Assembly (NCBI GenBank): GCA_030640565.1
Contig: DAOWJD010000006.1
Span: 1 to 12,097 of the forward strand
Direction: 5' to 3'
Source: Nanobdellota archaeon
GTDB lineage: Archaea > Nanobdellota > Nanobdellia > Pacearchaeales > GW2011-AR1
DNA length: 12,097 nt
Both the position numbers and the translations under genes were made by a program. The notes below the pieces were generated by a model. It did not search any database, was not told the origin of the DNA, and saw only the letters and a list, made by a program, of their open reading frames with translations. Shown in pieces: positions 6,810 to 12,097 of the stretch. How positions within the stretch are numbered: position 1 is the stretch's first letter; every line of letters starts with the position of its first letter.

Positions 6810-6830
6810 GGGGTTGTGTTACCCCACAAC
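6810..6830. terminator. Possible stem-loop between convergent 3' ends
   Basis: Two mutually exclusive small hairpins can form where the transglutaminase-like gene and alaS meet. One is GGGGT (6810-6814) with ACCCC (6821-6825); the other is GTTGTG (6813-6818) with CACAAC (6825-6830). They overlap the alaS stop codon at 6819-6821. The GC content stands out from the AT-rich surroundings. No long U-tract follows on either strand, so a role in termination or 3'-end protection is only tentative. Confidence 0.3.
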
Positions 6831-8579
6831 AGCTTTTATCCTTCTTATTCCTGCTGCAGAGGATTCTTCTTTTATTATTTTGAATTTTTTGATTTCATTT
6901 GTGTTTTTTACATGGGGTCCTGTACAGATTTCTTTTGAAAAATCTCCGATGTTGTAAACACTAACTATATCTGGATATTTTGCATTGAATTCTGAAGATA
7001 TTCCTGAAGCTAAAGCTTTTTTCAAAGGCATTTCTTCATTTGTGACTTTTAATCTTTGAGAAATCTTTTTATTAACTAAATCCTCAACTTTTTTTATTTC
7101 TTTTTCAGTGAGTTTTCTTGGAAAATTGAAATCAAACCGAAGTCTTTCAGGAGTTATGTTTGAGCCTTTTTGCATAATGTTTTTATTGAGAACTTCCCGA
7201 AGTGCTTGATTAAGCAAGTGTGTTGCTGTGTGAAGTTTTGTTGTTTGCTCTGAATGGTCTGCTAATCCTGACCCAAATACTCCTCTCGACGCTGTCCGTG
7301 ATAATTTTTGGTGTGTTTGGAAAGCCTTTTGAGCTTCTTTCATTGTTTGTTTATCAAACTCTACACCCCATTCTTTCATAATTTCTTGGGTTAATTCTAA
7401 TGGAAATCCGAATGATTGAGAAAAATAAAATACTTTTTCTCCTTTAATCCTTAATTTGTTTCCTTCAATTACCATTCCTTTCGGAGGATTTTCTGGGTCA
7501 ATCCTTCCAATGGCTTTATTGAAAAATTCTTTCTTCATAACATTTAAACCTTTTTCCAAAGTCAAATTAAATTTTCCTTCCTCTTCTTTTAATGTTTTGA
7601 AAATATAAACATTCTTTAGGTTATCTTTCAATTCTTCATAATCATCATAAATCTCAAAAACAGGTTGTGCAACTTTTGATGTAAAATCTTTAATTCCAAG
7701 TTCTCTTCCATACCTAATTGCGCGACGAATTAATCTTCTCAAAACATATCCTTGCTCTGTGTTGCTTGGCAAAACACCGTCGGCGATTATAAAAACAGAA
7801 GCTTTAATATGGTCCGCAATTATTCTCATTGCTTTTTCATTTTCTTTATATTTTTTCCCAGAAAGTTGCTCAATCTTTTTTATGATTGGGAGAAATGTTT
7901 CTGTTAGATAATTATCCTTTAAATTGTTGGGAATAACAAGTGTTCTTTCAACACCTAATCCCGTATCGACGTTTTTTTGTTTTAATGATTCGTATTTCCC
8001 CTTTTTTGTTTTATTGTATTGCATAAAAACATCATTCCATATTTCAATTCCATCTATAAACATTTCTGAATCAGGTCCGCAAGGCCCTGTTTTTCCTGCA
8101 GGTCCCCACCAATTATCTTTTTTTCCGAGAAACTTTATTTTTTTAATTCCAATTGATTTCCAAATGTCTGATGATTCTGTATCTTTTTTAGCGTCCTTAT
8201 CACCTATAAAGCAAGTTATAGATATTTTTTTAGGATTTATCTTTAGAACTTTTGTTAAAAACTCAAAACTATATTCAATTGCATCTTTTTTCCAATAATC
8301 TCCAAGAGACCAATTTCCAAGCATTTCGAAAAAAGTGTGGTGGGTTTTGTTTCCAACTTCTTCTATATCTGTTGTTCTTATGCATTTCTGAACATTTACA
8401 AGTCTTTTTCCTAAAGGATGTTTTTGACCGAGAAGGTAAGGGGTAAGCGGATGCATTCCTGCTGTTGTGAATAAAACAGTTGGATCATCTTTTGGGATTA
8501 AAGATGCGTTTGGGATGATTTTGTGGCCTTTTGATTCAAAAAATTCCAGATATTTTTTAATGAGTTGTTTTCTGTTCAT
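6819..8579 (-). CDS. alaS: Alanyl-tRNA synthetase, short bacterial/CPR-like form without C-Ala domain
   Basis: A 586-residue class II synthetase for tRNA-Ala. The catalytic core is complete: FTTAGMHPLTPYL (37-49), CIRTTDIEEVG (66-76), THHTFFEMLGNWS (79-91), NWWGPAGKTGPCGPDSE (156-172), DTGLGVERT (205-213) and GYVLRRLIRRAIRYG (277-291). The editing domain follows with zinc/catalytic ligands His450 and His454 (HTATH) and Cys552 and His556 (CTGPH), and the protein ends soon after at KAVVG. The oligomerising C-Ala domain of the usual enzyme of about 870-900 residues is absent. The WWGPAGKTGPCGPDSE segment is bacterial-like; archaeal AlaRS has a different motif and an N-terminal extension. The reading frame looks intact and a TATA box precedes the ATG, so I read this as a natural short form acquired from bacteria, not a pseudogene. 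Confidence 0.95.
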   Translation of the reverse strand: MNRKQLIKKYLEFFESKGHKIIPNASLIPKDDPTVLFTTAGMHPLTPYLLGQKHPLGKRLVNVQKCIRTTDIEEVGNKTHHTFFEMLGNWSLGDYWKKDAIEYSFEFLTKVLKINPKKISITCFIGDKDAKKDTESSDIWKSIGIKKIKFLGKKDNWWGPAGKTGPCGPDSEMFIDGIEIWNDVFMQYNKTKKGKYESLKQKNVDTGLGVERTLVIPNNLKDNYLTETFLPIIKKIEQLSGKKYKENEKAMRIIADHIKASVFIIADGVLPSNTEQGYVLRRLIRRAIRYGRELGIKDFTSKVAQPVFEIYDDYEELKDNLKNVYIFKTLKEEEGKFNLTLEKGLNVMKKEFFNKAIGRIDPENPPKGMVIEGNKLRIKGEKVFYFSQSFGFPLELTQEIMKEWGVEFDKQTMKEAQKAFQTHQKLSRTASRGVFGSGLADHSEQTTKLHTATHLLNQALREVLNKNIMQKGSNITPERLRFDFNFPRKLTEKEIKKVEDLVNKKISQRLKVTNEEMPLKKALASGISSEFNAKYPDIVSVYNIGDFSKEICTGPHVKNTNEIKKFKIIKEESSAAGIRRIKAVVG

Positions 8580-8600
8580 TGTTAATTTGAATTTAATAGA

Positions 8601-8612
8601 CTTAAAAAAGTT
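8601..8612 (-). promoter_or_regulatory. TATA box of alaS
   Basis: AACTTTTTTAAG on the minus strand, centred about 27 bp upstream of the alaS ATG at 8579, in the 40-bp gap after the stop of the TrmB-family gene. It suggests that alaS has its own promoter although both genes lie in the same direction. Confidence 0.5.
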
Positions 8613-8619
8613 ATTGAAT

Positions 8620-9321
8620 TTATTTTGCTATTTTCCATAGTAGGTTGAAGTGGGTTTTATATGATTGAGCTAAATCTTTATTTTCTATAAGTAAGACATA
8701 ATATGGTTTTTGCCAAATAACAATAGCAACTTTATTCCCATAAACAATATTAGCATTAGGAAATAAATATTCTTTTGAAATATGTTTATATTCATGTCTT
8801 TTTGTTTGAATTATTTTAATACCTTTTTCTAAAATTGCCCGCTCTTTTATTTTTTTCTTATCCGCTAATCTTACAAATTGTTCAATGTAAATCGGCAATA
8901 TTTCTTCAAACTTTAAATGCCCAAATAAAATATAATCTTCTCCTTTTTTAAGTAAATCATTAAGAATTGTTTTAATTCCTTCTTTCCCTTTATATATCTC
9001 AACCCTTATCTCTTCTTCTTTTTCTTTACTCAAACTGATGAGTTCTGGAAGAATTTTTTCTATTTTGACCTCTTTTTCTTTAATATAATCTAATATTCTT
9101 GTTGGAGAAGAAGCCCGGAAGTATTTTACATTATTCTTAATAACAAAACTTACTAAACCCTTTTCCCTCAGTTTTTCTATCAAATCATAGATGTGTGAAC
9201 GATGTAATCCTGTATACTGGGTTATCTGGGTTGCTGTAGAATCTTTTAATTTAAGAAGTGCTAGATAAACAGTTATTTCTCCTTCTTGCAAACCTGTTTC
9301 TTTTAAGATTTCTTTATCCAT
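8620..9321 (-). CDS. TrmB-family transcriptional regulator
   Basis: A 233-residue regulator. Residues 1-70 form the TrmB-type winged helix: GLQEGEITVYLALLKL, then the turn-helix STATQITQYTGLHRSHIYDLIEKLREKGLV and a wing with VKYFRA. Residues about 80-106 form a charged dimerisation helix (LDYIKEKEVKIEKILPEL). The C-terminal part (107-233) has the phospholipase-D-like layout seen in TrmB-type effector domains, including IYKGKEGIKTILNDLL, and strands such as YILFGH, NIVYGNKVAIVIW and YYVLLIENKDLAQSYKTHFNLLW. TrmB-like proteins control sugar uptake and metabolism in some archaea, but the family is broad and no sugar genes lie here. The frame can be extended to a TTG at 9336. I prefer the ATG at 9321 because TTTTTATAA on the minus strand (9350-9342) lies about 25 bp upstream. 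Confidence 0.88.
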   Translation of the reverse strand: MDKEILKETGLQEGEITVYLALLKLKDSTATQITQYTGLHRSHIYDLIEKLREKGLVSFVIKNNVKYFRASSPTRILDYIKEKEVKIEKILPELISLSKEKEEEIRVEIYKGKEGIKTILNDLLKKGEDYILFGHLKFEEILPIYIEQFVRLADKKKIKERAILEKGIKIIQTKRHEYKHISKEYLFPNANIVYGNKVAIVIWQKPYYVLLIENKDLAQSYKTHFNLLWKIAK

Positions 9322-9341
9322 AACAAAAGAAGACAAAAAGA

Positions 9342-9412
9342 TTATAAAAACTTATCGTCTCTAGAAAGACTACAAGACTTTAAATATCCCTTGTTTATTT
9401 TAGTTTTAAATA
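9342..9412. promoter_or_regulatory. Divergent promoter region with possible operator half-sites
   Basis: On the minus strand TTTTTATAA (9350-9342) is the TATA box of the TrmB-family gene. On the plus strand CTTTAAATA (9378-9386) and GTTTTAAATAAA (9403-9414) are candidate boxes for the small gene starting at 9430. Between them lies an imperfect 14-bp palindrome, GTCTCTAGAAAGAC (9357-9370; five of seven pairs match), and AGACT recurs at 9367-9371 and 9375-9379. This arrangement would suit autoregulation by the TrmB-like protein, but the motif is short and the link is inferred. Confidence 0.4.
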
Positions 9413-9429
9413 AAAATAATAAAGTAAAA

Positions 9430-9630
9430 ATGGTAGGAATAGGGACAGGTTTTAATAAGAAAATTGTAACAACTTTGTTAACTTTTTTAGATGCTTGTTA
9501 TGAAGGATTATTAAATAAGATTAGACAAGGATTGGATCCAGAGGAAGCCATCCAAATGGAATTTAAAGAACTTAAAGAATATATCTCTTTAATTCAAGGA
9601 AAGATGGAAGAAATAAAAGCTATTCATTAA
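9430..9630 (+). CDS. Small helical protein of unknown function
   Basis: A 66-residue protein, MVGIGTGFNKK at the N-terminus, then largely helical and rich in Lys and Glu. It has one hydrophobic helix (TTLLTFLDACYEGLLNKI) and an amphipathic C-terminal helix (EAIQMEFKELKEYISLIQGKMEEIK). I do not recognise the family. The single Cys (in DACYEG) is not part of a metal motif. A TTG at 9391 would extend the frame by 13 residues, but the ATG at 9430 is preferred because TATA-like sequences lie between the two. The gene diverges from the TrmB-family regulator, so it may be its target. Its stop TAA (9628-9630) overlaps the stop of the convergent coiled-coil gene within a palindromic TTAA. It is short and could be spurious, although its composition and its neat fit between neighbours argue for a real gene. 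Confidence 0.5.
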   Translation: MVGIGTGFNKKIVTTLLTFLDACYEGLLNKIRQGLDPEEAIQMEFKELKEYISLIQGKMEEIKAIH

Positions 9631-9992
9631 GCCCTACTTTGTAATTCGTTAAGCCTTTTTTGGATTTCCAGTAATTGTTCCTCTATGTTTCTTTCAGGAG
9701 ATTTTGTTTTCTTAAATTTGTGTTCTGTTTCCCCTAATCCTTCTTTTTTAAGTATCTTGGGGAGTTCTAGCGTTGGAAGGATTTTTTGTAAGTTTCTTAA
9801 ATTCGTTTTTAACATTTTCATTTTTTGATAAAGTACTAATTTTAATTCGAGCTCTCCAGATCTATAAGTACCAAACCCCTTTATTACTCTTGCAATTCTT
9901 AGTAAAACTATTTGTAATGAAAGGATATCTCTTTTTGCCCGTAGAGCTTCCCCATATCCGAATTTTATATGTATTAAATTCCCTTTAGTCAT
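9627..9992 (-). CDS. Coiled-coil protein of unknown function, second gene of a pair
   Basis: A 121-residue, Lys/Leu/Glu-rich, nearly all-helical protein with no Cys. An N-terminal segment FGYGEALRAKRDILSLQ leads into a long amphipathic helix (about 15-70: LQIVLLRIARVIKGF, ELELKLVLYQKMK, NLRNLQKILPTLELP). A basic linker follows (about 78-98), then a second short coiled coil, IEEQLLEIQKRLNELQ. Its ATG is two bases after the stop of the preceding coiled-coil gene (9995-10558), so the two form an operon and their products may bind each other. No enzyme motif is visible. The overall shape suggests a structural or scaffolding subunit. My impression that similar pairs occur in other DPANN archaea is recollection, not verified here. 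Confidence 0.65.
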   Translation of the reverse strand: MTKGNLIHIKFGYGEALRAKRDILSLQIVLLRIARVIKGFGTYRSGELELKLVLYQKMKMLKTNLRNLQKILPTLELPKILKKEGLGETEHKFKKTKSPERNIEEQLLEIQKRLNELQSRA

Positions 9993-9994
9993 TT

Positions 9995-10558
9995 TTATAT
10001 TTTAGAAAAAATATCTTTGTTCACTTTCTCTATTTGTTCTTTCATTGATCTTACCTCATTCTCCCATATTTTTAATTCATTATCTTCTTTTTCTTTTATT
10101 TTCCTAATGTCTTCAAGAACCCCATCAATTTCTGAAACTTTGCTTTTCATTTCATTGAAAATTTTTAATGCCTCTTCAAATCGGTCTATTCTGATGAATA
10201 CAGGTTCTGTAATACTTTCTTCTATTTCAGACTCTAATTTTTTTAATTTTGAAGATGTTCCTTCCTCTATTTCTTTTGTAAGTGGCTTTCTTGCTGGCTC
10301 CTGCATCAACCTCATTTTATCTTTATCTGAGAAATCATCTGCAAGGAGCTCATCCTCTTCTCCCCCAGCCACAGCCTCTTTTATTGTATTACGAGAGAAT
10401 TTTGTTCCTAGAGAATTAGATGGAAAACTAGGTAATTTGTGTATTTGTTTTTCTTCATTATTTTGCCTTGGAAGTTCAGGAAGTTCAGGAAGTTTTGGAA
10501 GATTGGGCAATGAAGATGGTTCTTTTTTCACCCCTTTCTTTTTATTAAATAAACCCAT
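9995..10558 (-). CDS. Pro-rich, coiled-coil protein of unknown function, first gene of a pair
   Basis: A 187-residue protein without Cys or membrane segments. The basic start MGLFNKKKGVKKEP precedes a Leu-Pro repeat (LPNLPKLPELPELP, residues 17-30). A low-complexity acidic linker (about 31-105) contains VAGGEEDELLADDFSDKDK. From about 106 on it is helical: KLKKLESEIEESITEP, the short conserved-looking PVFIRIDRFEEALKIF (119-134), then coiled coil to the end with KVSEIDGVLEDIRKIKEKED and EVRSMKEQIEKVNKDIF. The Pro-rich stretch may be a docking peptide and the C-terminal part an oligomerisation or partner-binding helix; both are inference. It is preceded by a good TATA box (10585-10595) and followed after two bases by the second coiled-coil gene. 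No homologue of known function comes to mind. Confidence 0.7.
   Translation of the reverse strand: MGLFNKKKGVKKEPSSLPNLPKLPELPELPRQNNEEKQIHKLPSFPSNSLGTKFSRNTIKEAVAGGEEDELLADDFSDKDKMRLMQEPARKPLTKEIEEGTSSKLKKLESEIEESITEPVFIRIDRFEEALKIFNEMKSKVSEIDGVLEDIRKIKEKEDNELKIWENEVRSMKEQIEKVNKDIFSKI
10470..10505. repeat. Four 9-bp tandem units encoding a Leu-Pro repeat
   Basis: On the plus strand two exact copies of GGAAGTTCA are followed by the variants GGAAGTTTT and GGAAGATTG. Read on the minus strand they encode the three-residue repeats LPN, LPK, LPE, LPE of the coiled-coil protein. Because the unit length is a multiple of three, slippage here would lengthen or shorten the Leu-Pro tract without breaking the frame. 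Confidence 0.75.
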
Positions 10559-10584
10559 TTTATCACTTGAATATAGATTTTCAG

Positions 10585-10595
10585 ATATATATAAA
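10585..10595 (-). promoter_or_regulatory. TATA box of the coiled-coil gene pair
   Basis: ATTTATATATA on the minus strand, centred about 32 bp upstream of the ATG at 10558. It predicts a leader of only a few bases. A separate AT-rich element, TTTAAAAACTTTT at 10608-10620, lies further up between this promoter and that of tfe and could serve either direction. Confidence 0.55.
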
Positions 10596-10640
10596 TCACT
10601 CTCCAGGTTTAAAAACTTTTATCTTTTATTAAAAATGAAA

Positions 10641-10657
10641 CCGAAAGGTATTTATTT
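10641..10657 (+). promoter_or_regulatory. BRE/TATA promoter of tfe
   Basis: CCGAAA (10641-10646) followed by GGTATTTATTTA gives a plausible TFB recognition element plus TATA box, centred about 25 bp upstream of the tfe ATG at 10678. The spacing predicts a leaderless mRNA. No Shine-Dalgarno sequence is present before the ATG. Confidence 0.6.
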
Positions 10658-10677
10658 AGATTGTTTTTAATCTTAAA

Positions 10678-11442
10678 ATGCTAAAGAAAATTCTTAAAGA
10701 GGTTGTGACCCTTATTGTAGGAAAACAGGCAGAAGATATAGTTGATTTATTAGATGCAAAGAAACATATAAATGAATTTATTATAGCAAAAAAGTTGGAT
10801 CTTACGATTAATCAGACAAGAAATATCCTATATAAAATTTCTGATTATGGGCTTGTTTCTTATATAAGAAAGAAAGATAAAAAGAAAGGATGGTACACTT
10901 ATTTCTGGAAAATTGAAGTTTTGAAATCGCTTGAATTCATGAAGAATAATTTACTTAAAAAAATAGACCAATTAGAACATAAGATAAAAAGTAGAGAGAC
11001 AAAAAGATTCTATATTTGTGCAAGATGTAACCTAGAACTTAGTGAAGAAAACGCTCTTCTTTATGTTTTTACATGTAATGAATGCGGGGATGTTCTTGCT
11101 TTGAAAGATAACACTAAATTTGTAAGAGAGATGAAGAAAAGTCTTGAAAAATTAAAAAGAGATTTGATGTTTTTGGAAGAAGAAAGAAAAAAAGAAATCG
11201 AAAAAATTGAAAAGATTAAATTAAGAGAGAGAAGAAAAGAAGAAAAAGAAAAAGCTAAAAAAAGACCAAAGAGAAAAAAAGTTGTTAAGAAGCCTGCTAA
11301 GAAAAAACCAGTTAAAAAGAAAATCGTCAAAACAATAAAAAAGAAACCTGTTAAGAAAACAATGAAAAAATTAAAACCTAAACCTAAGATTAAAAAAAAG
11401 CCTGTCAAGAAAAAACCAATAAAAAAGAAATCTAAAAAATAA
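10678..11442 (+). CDS. tfe: Transcription initiation factor TFE-alpha with a long Lys/Pro-rich C-terminal tail
   Basis: A 254-residue general transcription factor, the archaeal counterpart of TFIIE-alpha. It helps RNA polymerase open promoters with TBP and TFB. Residues 1-90 form the extended winged helix: VTLIVGKQAEDIVDLL, VNEFIIAKKLDL-like helices, NQTRNILYKISDYGLVSY, and a wing RKKDKKKGWYTYFWKI. Residues 91-110 are a linking helix. The zinc ribbon has Cys114, Cys117, Cys133 and Cys136 (CARC and CNEC). A charged coiled coil covers about 145-190. Most archaeal TFE-alpha proteins stop at about 170-190 residues; this one continues with some 60 residues of Lys, Pro and Val (about 195-254) built from KKPVKKK-like units. 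It is followed after 8 bp by a rhomboid gene, probably in one operon. The identity is secure; the role of the tail is unknown. Confidence 0.92.
   Translation: MLKKILKEVVTLIVGKQAEDIVDLLDAKKHINEFIIAKKLDLTINQTRNILYKISDYGLVSYIRKKDKKKGWYTYFWKIEVLKSLEFMKNNLLKKIDQLEHKIKSRETKRFYICARCNLELSEENALLYVFTCNECGDVLALKDNTKFVREMKKSLEKLKRDLMFLEEERKKEIEKIEKIKLRERRKEEKEKAKKRPKRKKVVKKPAKKKPVKKKIVKTIKKKPVKKTMKKLKPKPKIKKKPVKKKPIKKKSKK
11260..11439 (+). repeat. Degenerate repeats encoding the KKPVKKK tail of TFE
   Basis: A purine-rich coding stretch with repeated variants of AAGAAACCTGTTAAGAAA. It translates into degenerate units: KKPAKKKPVKKK, then KKKPVKK, then KKKPVKKKPIKKK. The pattern recalls the C-terminal tails of linker histone H1 and bacterial H1-like or HU-fusion proteins. 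The codons vary (AAA/AAG, CCT/CCA, GTT/GTC), so the protein pattern seems to be maintained rather than being a fresh DNA slippage product. Confidence 0.7.
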
Positions 11443-11450
11443 TTTTAGAA

Positions 11451-12097
11451 ATGGTAAAAATCTATCGTCTTTCTCCAAAAAAGAAAAAGAATTTATTTGG
11501 TTCGCTTAGTGTAACTCTTATTTTAATTTTGATTAATATTATTGCTTTTATACTTTTCATAATTCTAATTGGATTAAATACACCTTTAGATTATATTGCA
11601 ATAAAACCATCAAACATTCTTCAAGGAAAATATTTGTGGACATTTGTTACAAGCATGTTTATGCATGGATCATTTTTCCATATTTTTGCAAACATGTTTT
11701 CATTATTTTTCATTGGATCACTTATTGAAAAAATTCTTGGAGCAAAGAGATATCTTTATTTCTATATGCTTGCAGGTTTGCTTGCAGGAGTATTTTTTGT
11801 TTTTTCGTCTTTAATTTTTCCTGCTGATTTCAATACTTTTGCTGTTGGAGCATCTGGGGCTTTGTTTGGAGTGGTTGGTTTGCTTGTTCTTTTAACTCCT
11901 AATCTTCCTGTTTTTATTATGTTTATTCCAATTCCGATAAAAATGAAATATGCTGGTCCTGGGATTCTTATTGCTTTGTGGCTGATTTCAATTGCAGGAA
12001 ATATACCTATAGGAAACACAGCTCATTTTGGAGGACTTATCGTTGGGGTAGCTTATGGATTATATTTAAAAAAGAAATACAAGAAAAAAACAAGATA
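11451..12097 (+). CDS. Rhomboid-family intramembrane serine protease (3' end at window edge)
   Basis: 215 codons are visible, with the last two bases (TA) probably beginning a TAA or TAG stop, so the gene is complete or nearly so. It is a six-helix-type rhomboid, which cleaves transmembrane substrates within the membrane. The first hydrophobic segment spans about 17-41. The WTFVTSMFMHGSFFHIFANMF region (63-83) holds the conserved His/Asn pair His77 and Asn81 for the oxyanion site. Catalytic Ser135 lies in GASGALFG (133-140) and catalytic His192 in NTAHFGG (189-195). A basic tail, KKKYKKKTR, ends the protein on the presumed cytoplasmic side. All catalytic residues are present, so an active protease is expected; the substrate is unknown. 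The ATG follows the tfe stop by 8 bp, implying co-transcription. No Shine-Dalgarno sequence is visible. Confidence 0.93.
   Translation, partial: MVKIYRLSPKKKKNLFGSLSVTLILILINIIAFILFIILIGLNTPLDYIAIKPSNILQGKYLWTFVTSMFMHGSFFHIFANMFSLFFIGSLIEKILGAKRYLYFYMLAGLLAGVFFVFSSLIFPADFNTFAVGASGALFGVVGLLVLLTPNLPVFIMFIPIPIKMKYAGPGILIALWLISIAGNIPIGNTAHFGGLIVGVAYGLYLKKKYKKKTR

Noticed and set aside
6819..6900. Possibility that alaS is a truncated pseudogene
   Set aside because: The catalytic and editing motifs are all intact, the stop lies just after the editing domain, and short AlaRS forms without C-Ala are plausible natural enzymes.
10017..10670. Long plus-strand frame opposite the Pro-rich coiled-coil gene
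   Set aside because: Its Ser/Phe-rich translation is the reverse-strand image of a Glu/Lys-rich coding sequence. The minus-strand frame has a good TATA box, ordered domains and a coherent neighbour.
10635..10670. Eleven-codon frame (MKPKGIYLDCF) upstream of tfe with a TATA-like element before it
   Set aside because: It overlaps the tfe BRE/TATA region, is very short and has no supporting conservation, so it is treated as chance.
11061..11408. Minus-strand hydrophobic frame opposite the TFE tail
   Set aside because: The Phe/Leu-rich translation is the complement of Lys codons; it looks like a membrane protein only because AAA/AAG reads as TTT/CTT on the other strand.
1..12097. CRISPR arrays, insertion sequences, integrases, toxin-antitoxin or restriction genes
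   Set aside because: No regularly spaced direct repeats, transposase motifs, terminal inverted repeats with target duplications, or defence-gene signatures were seen anywhere in the window.

Overview
The window is AT-rich DNA from an archaeon, most likely a small-genome DPANN lineage of the Pacearchaeota/Woesearchaeota (Nanoarchaeota-related) type. Archaeal identity rests on four genes found in archaea and eukaryotes but not ordinary bacteria: ribosomal protein S17e, the tRNA-splicing endonuclease EndA, the general transcription factor TFE-alpha, and an archaeal/eukaryotic-type glycyl-tRNA synthetase. Archaeal TATA boxes lie about 25 bp upstream of most start codons and Shine-Dalgarno sites are nearly absent. 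Against this background, the leucyl- and alanyl-tRNA synthetases are of bacterial architecture. The alanyl enzyme is a short form that resembles those of CPR/Patescibacteria, which fits the bacterial gene acquisition known for DPANN archaea. The phylum assignment is inference from gene content and style.

Layout. Positions 1-377 hold the 3' end of glyS (+). It converges on a minus-strand block: a VanZ-like membrane protein (398-799), a tRNA with anticodon CAT (859-930), rps17e (1013-1201), a winged-helix protein of unknown function (1236-2081) and endA (2122-2640). A 53-bp divergent promoter containing a perfect 11-bp inverted repeat separates endA from the plus-strand operon leuS (2694-5177), an RBBP9/YdeN-like hydrolase (5179-5745) and a membrane-anchored, Cys-rich transglutaminase-like protein (5762-6808). 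This operon converges on alaS (minus, 6819-8579), which is preceded on the same strand by a TrmB-family regulator (8620-9321). A small unknown gene (9430-9630, +) diverges from the regulator and ends in overlap with a minus-strand pair of coiled-coil proteins (9627-9992 and 9995-10558). TFE-alpha with an unusual Lys/Pro tail (10678-11442, +) and a rhomboid protease (11451 to the window edge, +) close the window.

The theme is information processing: three aminoacyl-tRNA synthetases, a tRNA gene, tRNA splicing, a ribosomal protein and basal transcription. Small membrane or surface-acting proteins (VanZ, transglutaminase, rhomboid) and several uncharacterised proteins are interleaved. I see no CRISPR array, insertion sequence, prophage, plasmid function or restriction system, and no gene-free stretch longer than about 120 bp.
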